Assembly (NCBI RefSeq): GCF_000003815.2
Contig: NC_049982.1
Location: 24,344,796 to 24,400,626 of the forward strand
DNA: 55,831 bases
Direction of reading: 5' to 3'
From: Branchiostoma floridae
Lineage: Eukaryota > Chordata > Leptocardii > Amphioxiformes > Branchiostomatidae
The position numbers were made by a program, and so were the translations under genes. Positions 25,901-47,535 of the stretch are shown in pieces; the first letter of the stretch is position 1; each line of letters begins with the position of its first letter. Under the pieces are notes generated by a model, which was given only the letters and a program-made list of their open reading frames with translations, searched no databases and was not told the DNA's origin.

Positions 25901-26678
25901 TGATGTCTAACCTTCATTGACGTGACTTGTTTTTATGTTTAGTATTTCAATGAGCTGAGGAAAACCATCATCAGCTCCCAGCCCCCAGACAAGCAGCAGG
26001 CCATGGCTCTGTGCTTCGAAAACCTGATGGACGGGATAGAAAGATCTCTCCTGACGAAGAACAGAGATAGGTGAGTAATGATACGTTTGAAACACATTTG
26101 ACATGTATCCCAAAGTTTGAAAAAGAGTTTTTAAAAGTCGTTCACACATTATGGTGGGTAGGATGGTGTTCATCTTGCATTTCCTTATCCCTCGGACCAC
26201 ATAGTTCCGACACACTTGGAAGATGGTCCCCTGGTAGCATTGTTTGTTCAACTTCCGTACTCTTTCCTATACACAATGTACATGCATAGTGCTAATCAGA
26301 AAAGCAATATCTCCATTTTAAAGTCTTCAGTTGAGGGATCAATCTTGATGATGTATTCCATGCAAAGCAAACACTCTTCTCAGTAAGCTCTTGTACATAG
26401 CAAAGTACAGTAGAAGAAGTCTTTCAATGTACCTTTGAAACTTTGTTGTTTGTGATCTAGCTAAAATCTACTTGGAAAACAACTTGAAATTTGACTCCTC
26501 GACTACAGGTATTTGTAGTATTTATGCAATGAAATATATCAGTAATAAGTCAATGTCTTCTTTTTTCAATCGCAGATTCACACAAAACTTGTCTGTCTTC
26601 AGAAGAGATGTGAACGATTCTCTTAAGGCCCCCTCCAACTCCTCCGTAGGATTAAACTCTGCCGACATGATGAACTGA
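1931..26678 (+). CDS. XPO7: Exportin-7 (importin-beta superfamily nuclear export receptor), complete
   Basis: RanGTP-dependent HEAT-repeat transport receptor that moves cargo through nuclear pores. 29 coding exons: 1931-1945, 4256-4402, 4963-5056, 5544-5614, 6148-6243, 6695-6796, 7115-7183, 7667-7705, 8186-8312, 9926-9999, 10506-10625, 11215-11361, 12035-12207, 12604-12661, 13212-13347, 13684-13789, 14210-14345, 18395-18468, 18882-18962, 19527-19590, 20282-20509, 20916-21004, 21649-21839, 22915-23129, 23695-23833, 24405-24568, 25115-25213, 25943-26070, 26576-26678. Together 3285 nt and 1094 aa, close to the roughly 1087 aa of vertebrate XPO7. Exon 1 encodes only MADEQ. An importin-beta N-terminal-like domain spans about residues 28-95. 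Near-invariant family blocks are [17 protein letters not shown] (exon 9), [19 protein letters not shown] (exon 12), PYVKATEPH and SRLESVH (exon 13), and [20 protein letters not shown]-type sequence (exon 23). All intron phases join without stops. Introns are GT-AG except intron 19 (AT-AC); introns 19 and 22 look U12-type. It could in principle be called RANBP17, but an unduplicated invertebrate gene is best named XPO7. Confidence 0.97.
1946..4255 (+). other. XPO7 intron 1
   Basis: 2.3-kb first intron, starting GTTGGT and ending TGTAG. No additional exon is supported. Near its 3' end (about 4060-4200) the minus strand has a weak tRNA-like box A/box B pair, including GGGATTCAGTCC, that could be a SINE head. 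Otherwise AT-rich and featureless. Confidence 0.55.
5130..5330 (-). mobile_element. SINE-like repeat copy, XPO7 intron 3
   Basis: Read on the minus strand, this matches the element at 8830-9090 in order: a block like GACATAAAATGCAGGACCCG, then AAAATATACCCTGCTA, then a short AACAGCAGG motif. The tRNA-related head is not clear in this copy. It is probably an old tRNA-derived SINE inserted in antisense. Confidence 0.5.
7722..7830 (+). repeat. Dispersed repeat, copy 1 (XPO7 intron 8)
   Basis: A (TTTG)n run is followed by CCTTTATTCATGAAGCTC and then GGCCTACTGGCCGCTTTTTA, ending in ATTGAGGCCATAAAGGGA. The same block recurs at 33838-33930 (plus strand) and in reverse complement at about 36425-36490, defining a local repeat family. 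Class unknown; perhaps the 3' end of a retroelement. Confidence 0.6.
8830..9090 (+). mobile_element. tRNA-derived SINE-like element, XPO7 intron 9
   Basis: The head has an A-box-like TGTAGCTCATTTGGA and a B-box-like AAATTCAATCC. A body follows with AGAAGGGACGTAAAGTGGGG and GGTCCTGTGTTGGAGG, then a tail AAAATACATTGTATATCC and CAATAAAGG. It resembles the copy at 5130-5330. Family membership is inferred from shared order of blocks. Confidence 0.5.
11420..11640 (-). mobile_element. Relic of RTE-like non-LTR retrotransposon C-terminus, XPO7 intron 12
   Basis: The minus strand encodes [20 protein letters not shown] followed by [18 protein letters not shown]. This is the 'W-GHVAR-D-RWT-V-W-P' tail seen downstream of reverse transcriptase in RTE-type LINEs. 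No RT core, endonuclease or clear target-site duplication is visible. It lies antisense to XPO7. Confidence 0.65.
13097..13133. repeat. (TG)n microsatellite, XPO7 intron 14
   Basis: Interrupted TG/TATG dinucleotide run about 80 bases upstream of exon 15. Likely length-polymorphic. Confidence 0.85.
15958..15993 (+). CDS. XPO7: Candidate 36-nt cassette exon in XPO7 intron 17
   Basis: A 36-base open block lies between a strong acceptor (TGTTGTGTTTTCATACAG) and a GTAGGC donor in the 4-kb intron 17. Exons 17 and 18 both break in phase 0, so inclusion would insert 12 residues, [12 protein letters not shown], between QKTSK and VYKRL without a frameshift. The family's usual sequence runs straight from exon 17 to exon 18, so this would be an alternative isoform. 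It rests on splice-site quality and phase only. Confidence 0.4.
16080..16330 (+). repeat. Local ~120-bp direct duplication, XPO7 intron 17
   Basis: Two diverged blocks occur in the same order: CCCAGGGTTCATACACGCAG with CTAAACTTTGTTTTGAAAGG, then CCCAGAGTTCATACACACAG with CTAAACTTTGTTGCGAAAGG. This is an imperfect tandem duplication of unknown origin. Confidence 0.6.
18963..19526 (+). other. U12-type AT-AC intron (XPO7 intron 19)
   Basis: The intron opens with ATATCCTTTT, the minor-spliceosome 5' splice-site consensus, and ends in AC. The branch-point-like TTGCCTTAAC lies about 11 nt before the 3' end. Only these ends keep the frame: exon 19 ends ...GTTGG, exon 20 starts CTACAGCAGT, giving VGYSSVRKL, the conserved family sequence. 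The nearest GT and AG alternatives shift the frame. Confidence 0.9.
19815..20025 (-). mobile_element. tRNA-derived SINE-like element, antisense in XPO7 intron 20
   Basis: On the minus strand there is a B-box-like GGATTTGAATCC, then GTGTTGTGCTCTTAGGAAAT, which parallels GCTGTGCCCTTAGGAAAGG in the SINE at 36975-37150. A tail with GATGGGACTTAAAGCC and GGCACGTGTTTGAG follows. The head is eroded. Confidence 0.5.
21005..21648 (+). other. U12-type GT-AG intron (XPO7 intron 22)
   Basis: The 5' splice site GTATCCTTGA matches the U12 consensus GTATCCTT. The branch site TTCCCTAAC ends about 11 nt before the terminal AG, with no polypyrimidine tract between. Joining exon 22 (...TGGAT) to exon 23 (GTACCCCTCG) gives DWMYPSYHP, in line with the family. 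Confidence 0.88.
22206..22618. mobile_element. hAT-like MITE with 8-bp target-site duplication, XPO7 intron 23
   Basis: Termini are TAGGGCTGGGTAC... and ...GTACCCAGTCCTA, imperfect inverted repeats. Both ends are flanked by the identical 8-mer ATTAGTAT (22198-22205 and 22619-22626). The 413-base interior is rich in ACCGGACC/GGTCC palindromes and has no ORF. Terminus sequence and 8-bp TSD point to the hAT superfamily. Confidence 0.8.
24190..24340 (+). repeat. Dispersed 'GATATTTGGTATGTGG' repeat, copy in XPO7 intron 25
   Basis: Contains TTATGATATTTGGTATGTGG, GTGTATGACCTCCATACTGC and AGCAGAACTTTTG, in the same order as the copy at 24734-24880 and partly as at 32075-32165. Exon 26 starts 65 bases downstream. 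Confidence 0.55.
24734..24880 (+). repeat. Dispersed 'GATATTTGGTATTTGG' repeat, copy in XPO7 intron 26
   Basis: Blocks ATAACTCAAGAACCTCTTGA, TGATGATATTTGGTATTTGG, GTAGGTGTTGGGAAGAC, then GACCTTGGTACTGCAGCAG. The first three resemble the reverse complement of the 150-bp tandem monomer at 51564-52190, suggesting one family. Confidence 0.55.
25708..25887 (-). mobile_element. Foldback element with hammerhead-like core, XPO7 intron 27
   Basis: Arms of about 70 bp: CGCCAAATAGCAATTACTC and CTGGATATGATTTTGGAAA on the left recur inverted on the right (TTTCCAAAATCATATCCAG, GTAATTGCTATTTGGCG). On the minus strand the interior carries CTGACGA (25791-25797), a weak hairpin with GGAT loop, and GAAAC (25767-25771). 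That order matches a hammerhead catalytic core. Such ribozymes are known in Penelope-like retroelements. No RT is present. The element ends 55 bases before exon 28. Confidence 0.6.
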
Positions 26679-28609
26679 TGTCATCCAAAAACCTGCCAAT
26701 CTGCAATATACACTGTCACTCTGTTAGTACTTAGGCCTGGTCTGGACAGGGTTCAGAATCTAAACCCAGCAAGAATAGTTGAAAACTTGAGACTGGTTGA
26801 ACGATCATATCTCCATTGTTTTCTTTATCAGTTGCTATGTGTCATTGGAAAGCTTGTTCACCCTTTGGAATGGTACGCAATCATTTGAAATGATAATTTT
26901 TTGTGGGGCAAGCACTTGGATGATGTGAGAAGGCCACAAAATAAGGTGCTGAAATTCTCATCTAATTTTTTGTTTGTACGCACATTATACATAATCATTG
27001 CAAAGCTGGCCTATAGTGTCCTTTGAAATAATGCCTCATTGATAGCCCTCATGCATTTGTGGGCCAGGCATCATATGTTTTATTTCTTGAGAGAGGTGGG
27101 AGGCGCAAACTAAAAGTGCCAAATTTCAAGGTGTTCGTAGTGTATATTCTGTTACATGTATAGGAGACTAGCTGTATTGAGAATATGGTACATTGGGCAT
27201 TAGCAAAGGAAATGTCAAAATCGACTTGGTAGCAGATGAGAGAGGCACTCTGAAATCCAACACAGCTTCACAACAGAGATGAATTTCTCCACTTCTGTTT
27301 TTTGTGACCACTCACAATCCTTGAATGTGTAGTTCTGCAAATGAAGGATCAAATGGAGGATCACTAGATAGAAAACGTAAAAAAGCTTTCCGATGACAAA
27401 TGTGTATGAAACAACTGTACACAATCGATGAAGAAACAACAACAGAGACATGATAGAATGTTTCCCACCTTTTTTTGCTAGGTTTTTAACTTACAACACT
27501 TGTATAAAAAGATGGGAAGTAGATGGGAATAGGCAAGTTACAAAATTTCAGCTTTTAGATTAGATTCAACACATGTCATAACTTCTGTGCAAGTTCGAAC
27601 TTTTAAAGTTCCTAGAACTACATGCACATTCTGTACCATGGGTATCCGTACTGTGATCTTGATGGCACAGTGCGTCTTGTCTCTCTCAGTTGTAATTTCT
27701 TCATACACTTCTATATGATCATGTTAGATATTCTTGAGCTCCCTACCCACCCCCCGCATACATGTACTATTCTACCATGGGTGCATGGACAATGTTTTAA
27801 ACGCATCCTTTTGCACGGTATCTTTTGTTTGCAAGTTATATTAGGTCAAAACAGCTTTCAGAGCTTTGCAAAAGCGGACTAGTCTTTTAGCTGTATTGCT
27901 CACCACCAAATGAACCTGTCCATTGAACCAAGCAGATGTTGGGAGGTATGATTTATACCAGTTGCATAGAAGAGACACACTACCAACACAGAACCATCGT
28001 TCATGAGTTAAACATACATGTAGAGATTCAAACGTCTTGAGCTTGCGTTGAATCAAACTTCCAAAGTTACATGGGAATACAGTATCTTATGAGCCAATTG
28101 AAAGCTATTGAAATGGGAAAGTTACTCAGTGTAAAAGAATACTCGCTAAACACAAGGTTGTTTCAAAAATACTATATTTTTACGCAGTCAGAGATGATGA
28201 CTGAGCACATTGGATTGTTGGTTTCTGCCAGAAGAGAAGGAGTGTAATTCCTGTTGTTAAACTATCAAGCTTATTTTACCAACTCTGATGATAGTGTGTG
28301 TATATAATACATGGCACTGAAATTCATACCATGATGGGAGTGAATATGGTGTGAATGGGTAACAGAACTGTACATGACAAAGGATAACAGATTTCATTGA
28401 CAACCATGGCATAAAATCACAGCTGGCTTCTGATTGACTGTCAGTGACTTTCTTCTGATACTTTTCAAAACTGCGGCTAGCTGTCACTGCTAAGAATGCA
28501 GTACAAAACATGAAGAGTTGTCGTATATGTGATCCAAAGTTCAATATACAACAATTTCTTTACGTCTTGAACCACATTGTTAGTAGCGACACCTAGCTGC
28601 AGTGTGGAA

Positions 28610-28956
28610 TACTGCCAGTTTAGCCCGGGTTCCATCCAGATAGTAGTTTGCAACAACGTTTATTATGCAGTGACATCTCAAACGTCCGGAACCGGAAGGG
28701 TGCTGATTGGTCTTTACACTAGCAAATTAAGGAATTGGTTTAAGTGCTCATTCAAACAGGTGTTCCAACACCTGAAACCCCCTCCATCTGCTTGCAGAAG
28801 GGCCTGTTGTCATTGAAAGCCCATTCCTTAATTTGCTCATTAACTGACGCCATCACCAAAATATTTAGATACACAGTTCTCCAGACGGGTAGCAGAAGTG
28901 AACATAGGAGCCAACTACTACCCGGATGGTACCCAGGCTACCGGTACTGCCAGTTT
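28610..28956. mobile_element. Nested inverted-repeat (foldback/MITE) element
   Basis: Outer arms: TAGCCCGGGTTCCATCC plus AGTAGTTTGC on the left match the reverse complement of GGATGGTACCCAGGCTA and CCAACTACT on the right. Inner arms: GCAAATTAAGGAATTGG and its near-inverse CCCATTCCTTAATTTGC. TACTGCCAGTTTA occurs at both outer ends as a possible target duplication, offset by a few bases on the right. No ORF. Confidence 0.6.
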
Positions 28957-29028
28957 ATATTTCCCTGAGAAATGGGACTAACAGTCCGCAAAATGTCGGC
29001 TGTGCTGTGACTTTATGTCTTGGTTGTG

Positions 29029-29034
29029 AATAAA
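29029..29034 (+). terminator. Candidate poly(A) signal for XPO7
   Basis: AATAAA followed about 45 bases later by a GT-rich stretch. Assigned only by position; no transcript evidence. Confidence 0.3.
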
Positions 29035-29384
29035 CCGTTCTTATCCAGTGATTCCCCAACCCGATGACATCAGTCACAGTTGTACATGTACATGTTAATG
29101 TCTGTTCCTGAAATCCAGTGCATATTATGGCTCTTCAGGGATGTAATTGTTGCATTCTGAATCATGACAAGTACATTAAAAGGGAATTTATGCCTGTTCA
29201 GTCTAGTTTTGTCAGCTGGAACCATATAGCTATACATGATGTACATGTAAGCAATTTGTAGAATTTGAATACAACTTTTGATAAGATTAATATACTGTAA
29301 GGTGGTCGGAGATATGTCTTGTATGTATTGCTTTCTATACGATATTAAAATGCGAGACAACAGTGACTCTGTGTGAGTTCTGAA

Positions 29385-29390
29385 TTTATT
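29385..29390 (-). terminator. Candidate poly(A) signal, carboxypeptidase copy A
   Basis: AATAAA on the minus strand about 440 bases after the stop codon of the downstream carboxypeptidase gene. Confidence 0.35.
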
Positions 29391-29827
29391 AACTTGCCGA
29401 CATCACAAATTCAATTTCTTGATTCAAGGATTCACACGCTATTCCTAATGCTACTGGCACGCTATGGATCAGACAGAGTGTCTTGGTTGCACTTATGTAA
29501 AACTTACGTCCCAGGACTTAACACATATATGGCACTCTTCAACCATAGACTCCTTTTTAAGCATTGAACTGCATGGTTATTAGAAAAATATCAGAAGTTA
29601 TCTAGACTTGTAGTTAAAGTAACAATAGAAATCATCAAGGTTCTGTTACATGTAGATGTTTTGTCAACTTGCATTAAATTTCATCAGTTGCATATGATAT
29701 CTCTTCTGACACAACATTCGGAAACCGTAGGCAGGATATCATCCTACATTGTATTTGTTCATGAACGTGACCGTATATACAATTAATTCATTCCAAGTTC
29801 TAAGGCATGCGCCGTTGTGAATCTGCT

Positions 29828-36884
<7,057 letters not shown>

Positions 36885-36891
36885 GCTGTTG
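36885..36891 (-). other. 5' UTR segment directly before copy A ATG
   Basis: An acceptor-like GAATCCTCAG precedes CAACAGC and then the ATG. It would pair with the donor after 37326 to remove a 5' UTR intron (36892-37325), as in copy B. Confidence 0.4.
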
Positions 36892-36974
36892 CTGAGGATT
36901 CAAAACCAAGAAACTTCAGATTCTTGCTGAGTCAACAACCTTATAAGACCTTATAAGCCACCAGCCACCGTGGC

Positions 36975-37150
36975 GCCATGTGTGGCGTAACTGGTAGAGT
37001 TTTGGGCTCGAAACGTAGAAGTTATCCGAGTTCGATACTCGCAGTGCCCCCGACGCTGCTGTGCCCTTAGGAAAGGAAATTTACACGACCTTCTTCACTT
37101 CACATGTGTAGAAACCAGGTTACTTCGGTCGGGGAGGTAAAATTTACCGT
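36975..37150 (+). mobile_element. tRNA-derived SINE in copy A 5' UTR intron
   Basis: Box A TGGCGTAACTGG at 36983-36994 and box B GAGTTCGATACTC at 37028-37040 are spaced as in a tRNA. A non-tRNA body follows with GCTGTGCCCTTAGGAAAGG and TTTACACGACCTTCTTCACT. The head is imperfect and cannot fold into an intact tRNA, so this is a SINE rather than a tRNA gene. Confidence 0.7.
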
Positions 37151-37325
37151 TACCATCCGTCTTTACTGTTAACATAAGTAACTATTACTTGAGTGCAGTG
37201 CGTGCCACGTCTGTCCCAAAACACACACGCACACACACAACACTAGGTCACCTTGCCACCATATGTATTATACGATTATACAACATATCTACACGTAGTA
37301 GTCTGAGCAAAAAAAAATGTCTTAC

Positions 37326-37415
37326 CAATAGAAAAAAAGTTGCCTGATTGCTACGGTGGTAATCTTGTACAAGCTGAAGGCTCCACAGGTCACAAACTGT
37401 ACTCCTCGGCCTAGA
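37326..37415 (-). other. Candidate non-coding first exon, copy A
   Basis: On the minus strand a TATA-like box is followed about 30 bases later by this segment, which ends at a donor (CTATTG|GTAAGACA). The start is estimated from the TATA position and may be off by tens of bases. Confidence 0.4.
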
Positions 37416-37443
37416 GCTACAAACTCCTCCGGCGTGTTGTCTG

Positions 37444-37449
37444 TTTATA
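37444..37449 (-). promoter_or_regulatory. TATA box candidate, copy A
   Basis: Minus strand GGGTATAAACAG. Position fits the candidate first exon and the matching layout of copy B. Confidence 0.45.
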
Positions 37450-39172
37450 CCCTCTACTGTAATTCTTCAATGGATCCAGCGACCCGTGGAGCCTGGTAGA
37501 GGCTGACGATGGCAAGGCATGTTTGAAGTGGCGTCTAACTATGTGTAGTTAGAAACAAACTGGCTACAGCCAAGGAGGTTATAACCTCCCTCCTGCAGCT
37601 TTTAAAACCAGAAAATGGCGGACAGCCAACCCGCGAGTTGATAGACCGGATCACCCGGTAGAAATTGGAGCGTTCTCATTTCTGCTTAGTACCTAATCAC
37701 CTTTGTCGGACTGGTGACTGAAAACACAGCGTTTTTCCTAGGCCCCAGGCTCCCAGTGATTAAAATTCTTACAACGTTCTGCGATAGTCCGTATGCCATG
37801 TGGGTATATACCTATTCGTGTATGCAGTCGATACTGTTTAGATCTAGAAATTGCAGTGTAACTTACTGAAAACAATACTAGCTATATGGTATGAGGACAA
37901 CCTGTACATTTCTCCTCTAGCTAGGCATTTTCTGGCCTGGCTATATAAGCTAGTTCAATATGTTCTTCCCTGAAAAAGTATGTTTTCGTCGTGGACTTTG
38001 CAAGAATGTTGCTACACAATTCTAAATAGTTTATCTTCCATACTACTAGTACGGACATGTAAAGAAGGTAGGAAGTTCTACTCTAGATCTATCTATTGTT
38101 GTTATCTTACATAGAGCACCTCTAATGGTAGTTTAGTACCATATACTTGAATTGATATCCCCATATACTGTATCTTGATGTAGATACATGTATTGTACAT
38201 TTATGTGCGTCTTGATTTGTGGTAGACCTTTAAAATCTACCAGTTCTCTTCGGTGTCCATATCATAATGTAGTTAAAGGTTTACCTCAAATTCGACAGTA
38301 ATGTCTTGTCTCTTTATGACATCTACTGGCGCATTACTTTTCGTCCGTTTCCAACATAAAAGTCTTCGACTGCAACTACTTATCATAGAAAAAAGCTGCA
38401 AAATATGCATGTGATGTATTTCGCAACATCAAATATCGGAATCCAAGGCAAGTATTGTAAAATGTCAAAGTCAAAGACTTCATCAAAGTTTATTATCGCT
38501 TCGGCGAAACCAATTCAATTTCTTAGTTCTAAGAGTCATTTTCTATACCTATGTTTCCAGAAAAACAGGTGCCTTGGATCCTGACAGATGGCCTTGGTCG
38601 TATTTTTACAGTACAAATGTATACACCTTTCTCACGCGGCGGCCATGATAGATAGAAGACGAGGTCAATGAGGCAAACAGACAAAACTTATTTCTAAAAT
38701 CAGGTCCCAGTTAGTTTTCCCCCAAACCACAAAAATGTTCATGATATAAGATAGAATAATAAATATTACAAGAAGTGTTATGCACCGAAAGATGTAGCAA
38801 TTTAGAGTAGTGCAGACTGACCCCATAGTCCCTTAAGAGATGCAAAATAAAAACATAATAATGCAAATTTTTGACGGATTTGCAGCCATTCACTTATTGG
38901 TCGCTTTCCTAATTGGCAGGCTATCATTGGTTGAACTGCTAATTATGATGGACAGCCTTTTGTTTGCCACATTGAACTCGTTTTAGATCTATCATGGCCG
39001 CCGCGTGAGAAAGGTGTATAGGACTCCAGGAAAGCAGCACTCTCCCATGCCCAGAACATAATACATGTATACGCGGTACTCTATACAACCAGCCTGGTTG
39101 GTCAATTGCTTGTACATGTATCTATCAATAGTCAATGGTAAATTCAACCGTTAACAATGACAAGACACCTTT
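37450..39172. other. Spacer between the two carboxypeptidase genes
   Basis: No gene is supported. It contains an inverted-repeat element (38622-39018) and, near 37484-37506, an isolated ACCCGTGGAGCCTGGTAGAG block that also forms part of the arms of the element at 48704-49015. The rest is AT-rich sequence without recognisable structure. Confidence 0.6.
38622..39018. mobile_element. MITE with ~60-bp terminal inverted repeats and TA flanks
   Basis: Left end TACACCTTTCTCACGCGGCG, then GCCATGATAGAT and GGCAAACA; the right end is the reverse complement of the same blocks. Flanked by TA on each side (38620-38621, 39019-39020). About 397 bases, no ORF. TA duplication suggests a Tc1/mariner-type transposase; superfamily not proven. 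Confidence 0.75.
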
Positions 39173-39178
39173 TTTATT
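39173..39178 (-). terminator. Candidate poly(A) signal, carboxypeptidase copy B
   Basis: AATAAA on the minus strand about 200 bases after the copy B stop codon. Confidence 0.35.
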
Positions 39179-39375
39179 TTAACCTTTAACCATGATACCT
39201 CATTGCAACGCATTATTCAGCATATACAGAGTTGTTGTCTGGTATAACGTAGTTACAATAGAAATCATCGCAACTTCTGTTAGTTAAACAACTTCAACGT
39301 TGTCATAATTCTGACGGTTGCACGGAATTATAGACGAGATATCATCATGTACGCGAATGCGACCAGTAGAATTGC

Positions 39376-44898
<5,523 letters not shown>

Positions 44899-44940
44899 GG
44901 TGATGCGTTGTGGGTTTTGCCGTCAAAGGATATCCCAGGC
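44899..44940 (-). other. 5' UTR segment before copy B ATG
   Basis: On the minus strand a good acceptor (TTCATTTGTAG) precedes GCCTGGGATATCC and runs to the ATG without an intervening start. It pairs with the donor after 45870. Confidence 0.5.
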
Positions 44941-45869
44941 CTACAAATGAACGTAAAGATGCTTAATTGATGTAATTCAAGAAGATAGTAGTGAATCTAT
45001 TGCCCCTCTATTACATCATGACTGAAACTCCATATGTGTAAAGCCGATGCGTGTACCAGGGTCATACAGGAAGCACGTGTGTGTGTGCGTGTGTGCGTGT
45101 GCGTGTGCCTATGACTGTGCGGCTCAGCGTTTTACTAGCTTATGATAGGAAAAAATACACACAGCAAAACCTAGTAGGCGTACAAAATGCTTCAAAACAA
45201 CCTCAAACCAAAACTTGAAAACTATTCAGGCCGCTGTCTTGCCTACAGTCAGTAGGTCAGGGTGATGATGCCACATGGACTGATTTTGAAGGCTCTCCAA
45301 GAGTTCATTGGGACGCCAACAGTCATTCAAATTCCAGTCACGTTCTACGATATAGTCTGACTAGCAATGATCTATATACAAACCTCACCATGTGGGAAGG
45401 GGCGGCTGCTTGCTAGTAGTATATAGGTTAGAGACTGTTTAGAGATCTTTAGATCCTCGCAGACGGTAGACTAGTAGTGTAGAATCTAGTGAAGTGTAAA
45501 CTTATTTTAGCCCCAACTACTGTGTTAAATAGTTGAATTTACAACGTTATATGTGTGCTTATGTTTTTAGAACCGATGCCTTTCGAAACTACTTGAATCT
45601 GTTTCGGTCTAAATATACATGTTGGTCCACTACCGTGTAACCCTTTCGTCCAAATTGGGCCTAACACTATCAAAGGAAATAGCAACAAACGAAGGTAGTG
45701 CAAACAAACAATTTGGTGTTCAGCAAGTATGTGTGAGCCTTTGATTCCTTGATATTAATGCATTCTACTCTTTATAGAGGACGTTATACACTAGACCAAG
45801 ACGTCTCAGAAAAACCTTGAGTAAAGCGAGTGATAATGTCTTGATCAAAGAACTGAAGAAGATACTTAC

Positions 45870-46028
45870 CAGCGGTCGTTTGCGGTTTAGCGTGTGGTCT
45901 CTGGTGGACGAGTGGAATGGATAGCCTACCGGTTTAATACGTAGTGAACTCGGTCCCTGCAGTGGATTGGTCACGACGCGTACGGAAGAAATGCTTCGCT
46001 GTGCTGTAGTCGGAAACGCTGCGGTTGA
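45870..46028 (-). other. Candidate non-coding first exon, copy B
   Basis: Lies about 30 bases downstream of a TATA box on the minus strand and ends at CGACCGCTG|GTAAGTATC. Start is estimated. A short open frame begins upstream at 46076, but it starts before the inferred TSS, so this segment is read as 5' UTR. Confidence 0.5.
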
Positions 46029-46054
46029 CTGTTGCTGCAAGTTCGTGCCGGTTT

Positions 46055-46062
46055 TATTTATA
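46055..46062 (-). promoter_or_regulatory. TATA box candidate, copy B
   Basis: Minus strand GGGTATAAATAAAACC, a strong TATAAATA match about 30 bases before the candidate first exon. Confidence 0.6.
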
Positions 46063-47535
46063 CCCACAGGAAACACCCTGACCCTGGATTCGCAGAAAGA
46101 TCAGCCCCCGCCGCGCGGACATCTGGGTAAACATTGGGACACGTCATCTTGGCATCACCATGGGAACAGGACAGAAGACAGTGTTAAAGACGAACAAACC
46201 GCTAGGATTACCATAAAATGATCCTCCCTTCTTAGTTCTTGGTGAATTTCCAAGAAATGATTAAGAAACGTTTCACTTTCAGTATCTTGGATCAGAGATC
46301 TTTCATTGGATGGTGACGTACAGCCGGCGGCTCCGAGTAATGCAATATGCCTACAGTAGGTCACATTTCCATGGGTCCAAACCGGGGCCCGGCCGGGCTG
46401 TTTTAGGAAACAAAAAAATATATATACAGTACATATAACTAGAAATAAAGACAAACGATGCCCACAAATCTCCTTTTTACGTTTTGTGTATTGTCTTTTA
46501 TATCTTTTATTTCGTATTTAGTCATAATGATCGGTTCATGTGTTGGCCTTAGGTGACCCCAGGTGTCACACCTAAGCTGTTAGAGGCGTAGCGAATCGAC
46601 TTTATGAGAGTTATAATACTTCTTGTTCGGCGTAAGAAGAAAATGAATGAAAAGAAAAAGCCATATGGAAATGGTCATCTGTAAAGTCTAACGTTGAGCA
46701 GTTAGGGATTAGCAGTACTTTGCGTCTAATGTCCAATCGTTTTGCGTGTGCATATCTTCAATGAATGAATGAATGAAATTTATTACACGTACAAGTATAG
46801 GTCATGTCATAGTAATAAAGAAAAAGTACAACAGCAGTGATAGATATCTTATTACATAAAACACATGTATACTACTTTCTGAAGGTTCAACTTCTTTTCG
46901 CTTCTTAATTGAGACAGATGCAAATGTACGGACCGATGCATAGCTTATAATGGTGCTATTTGAGTATCGAAAACTGAAAACTAGGAACCTTTTCTTGTAT
47001 ACGATTGAAGAAAATATTTTCTCATTGTTAGGTAACGTAATTAGATAACAATAAAATGACAACTGTCTCAGTTCTTATCTGTGACAACATACATTTACGT
47101 CTGCACATGGATACATTCAGACAACCCAACATCTGCTTGGAGTTTTAATGTTTGCCCGCGAACCTGTGAAGGCGATGACACACATGGCGTCATCAGGTTG
47201 TCATAGTAACCCGGGTGCAGAGGCGTTTGGCAAGTTATCGGAGCATGACTGTAGATGACCTCTCTACTCAGGAGGTTATTGACATTGAATATACAAAGTC
47301 CCACTTACACGTGCACGTGTTGGACAGATGTGATTTCTTCATTTAGGTTTGACTTGTCTTGACTTTAGGCCGGTATTAGTACATTTTATGGATGGCATCC
47401 ACTCATGCATTCGAGTTGTTCTATTTGATGAAAAAAGTCTTATTTCTTTAGTCTTAATTCGGAGCTTTTGTATATACTTTGATATAAGTCTCGCCCCGAG
47501 ACAGCCACGCCTGGAGCACTTTAAAGAACCCAGCA

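Larger units (their letters stand above)
26679..29034 (+). other. XPO7 downstream region / putative 3' UTR
   Basis: No coding potential after the TGA at 26676-26678. The first clear AATAAA on the plus strand that I see is at 29029-29034, which would make a 2.35-kb 3' UTR; the real end may be earlier at a variant signal. A copy of the short motif CCAAGCAGATGTTGGGAG (about 27925) and an inverted-repeat element (28610-28956) lie inside. Confidence 0.4.

Noticed and set aside
36975-37045. Possible tRNA gene
   Set aside because: Box A and B are present, but the stems do not pair properly and a SINE body follows directly.
45765-46076. 103-residue minus-strand frame upstream of copy B
   Set aside because: Begins upstream of the TATA box and shows no family similarity; the donor inside it fits a non-coding first exon better.
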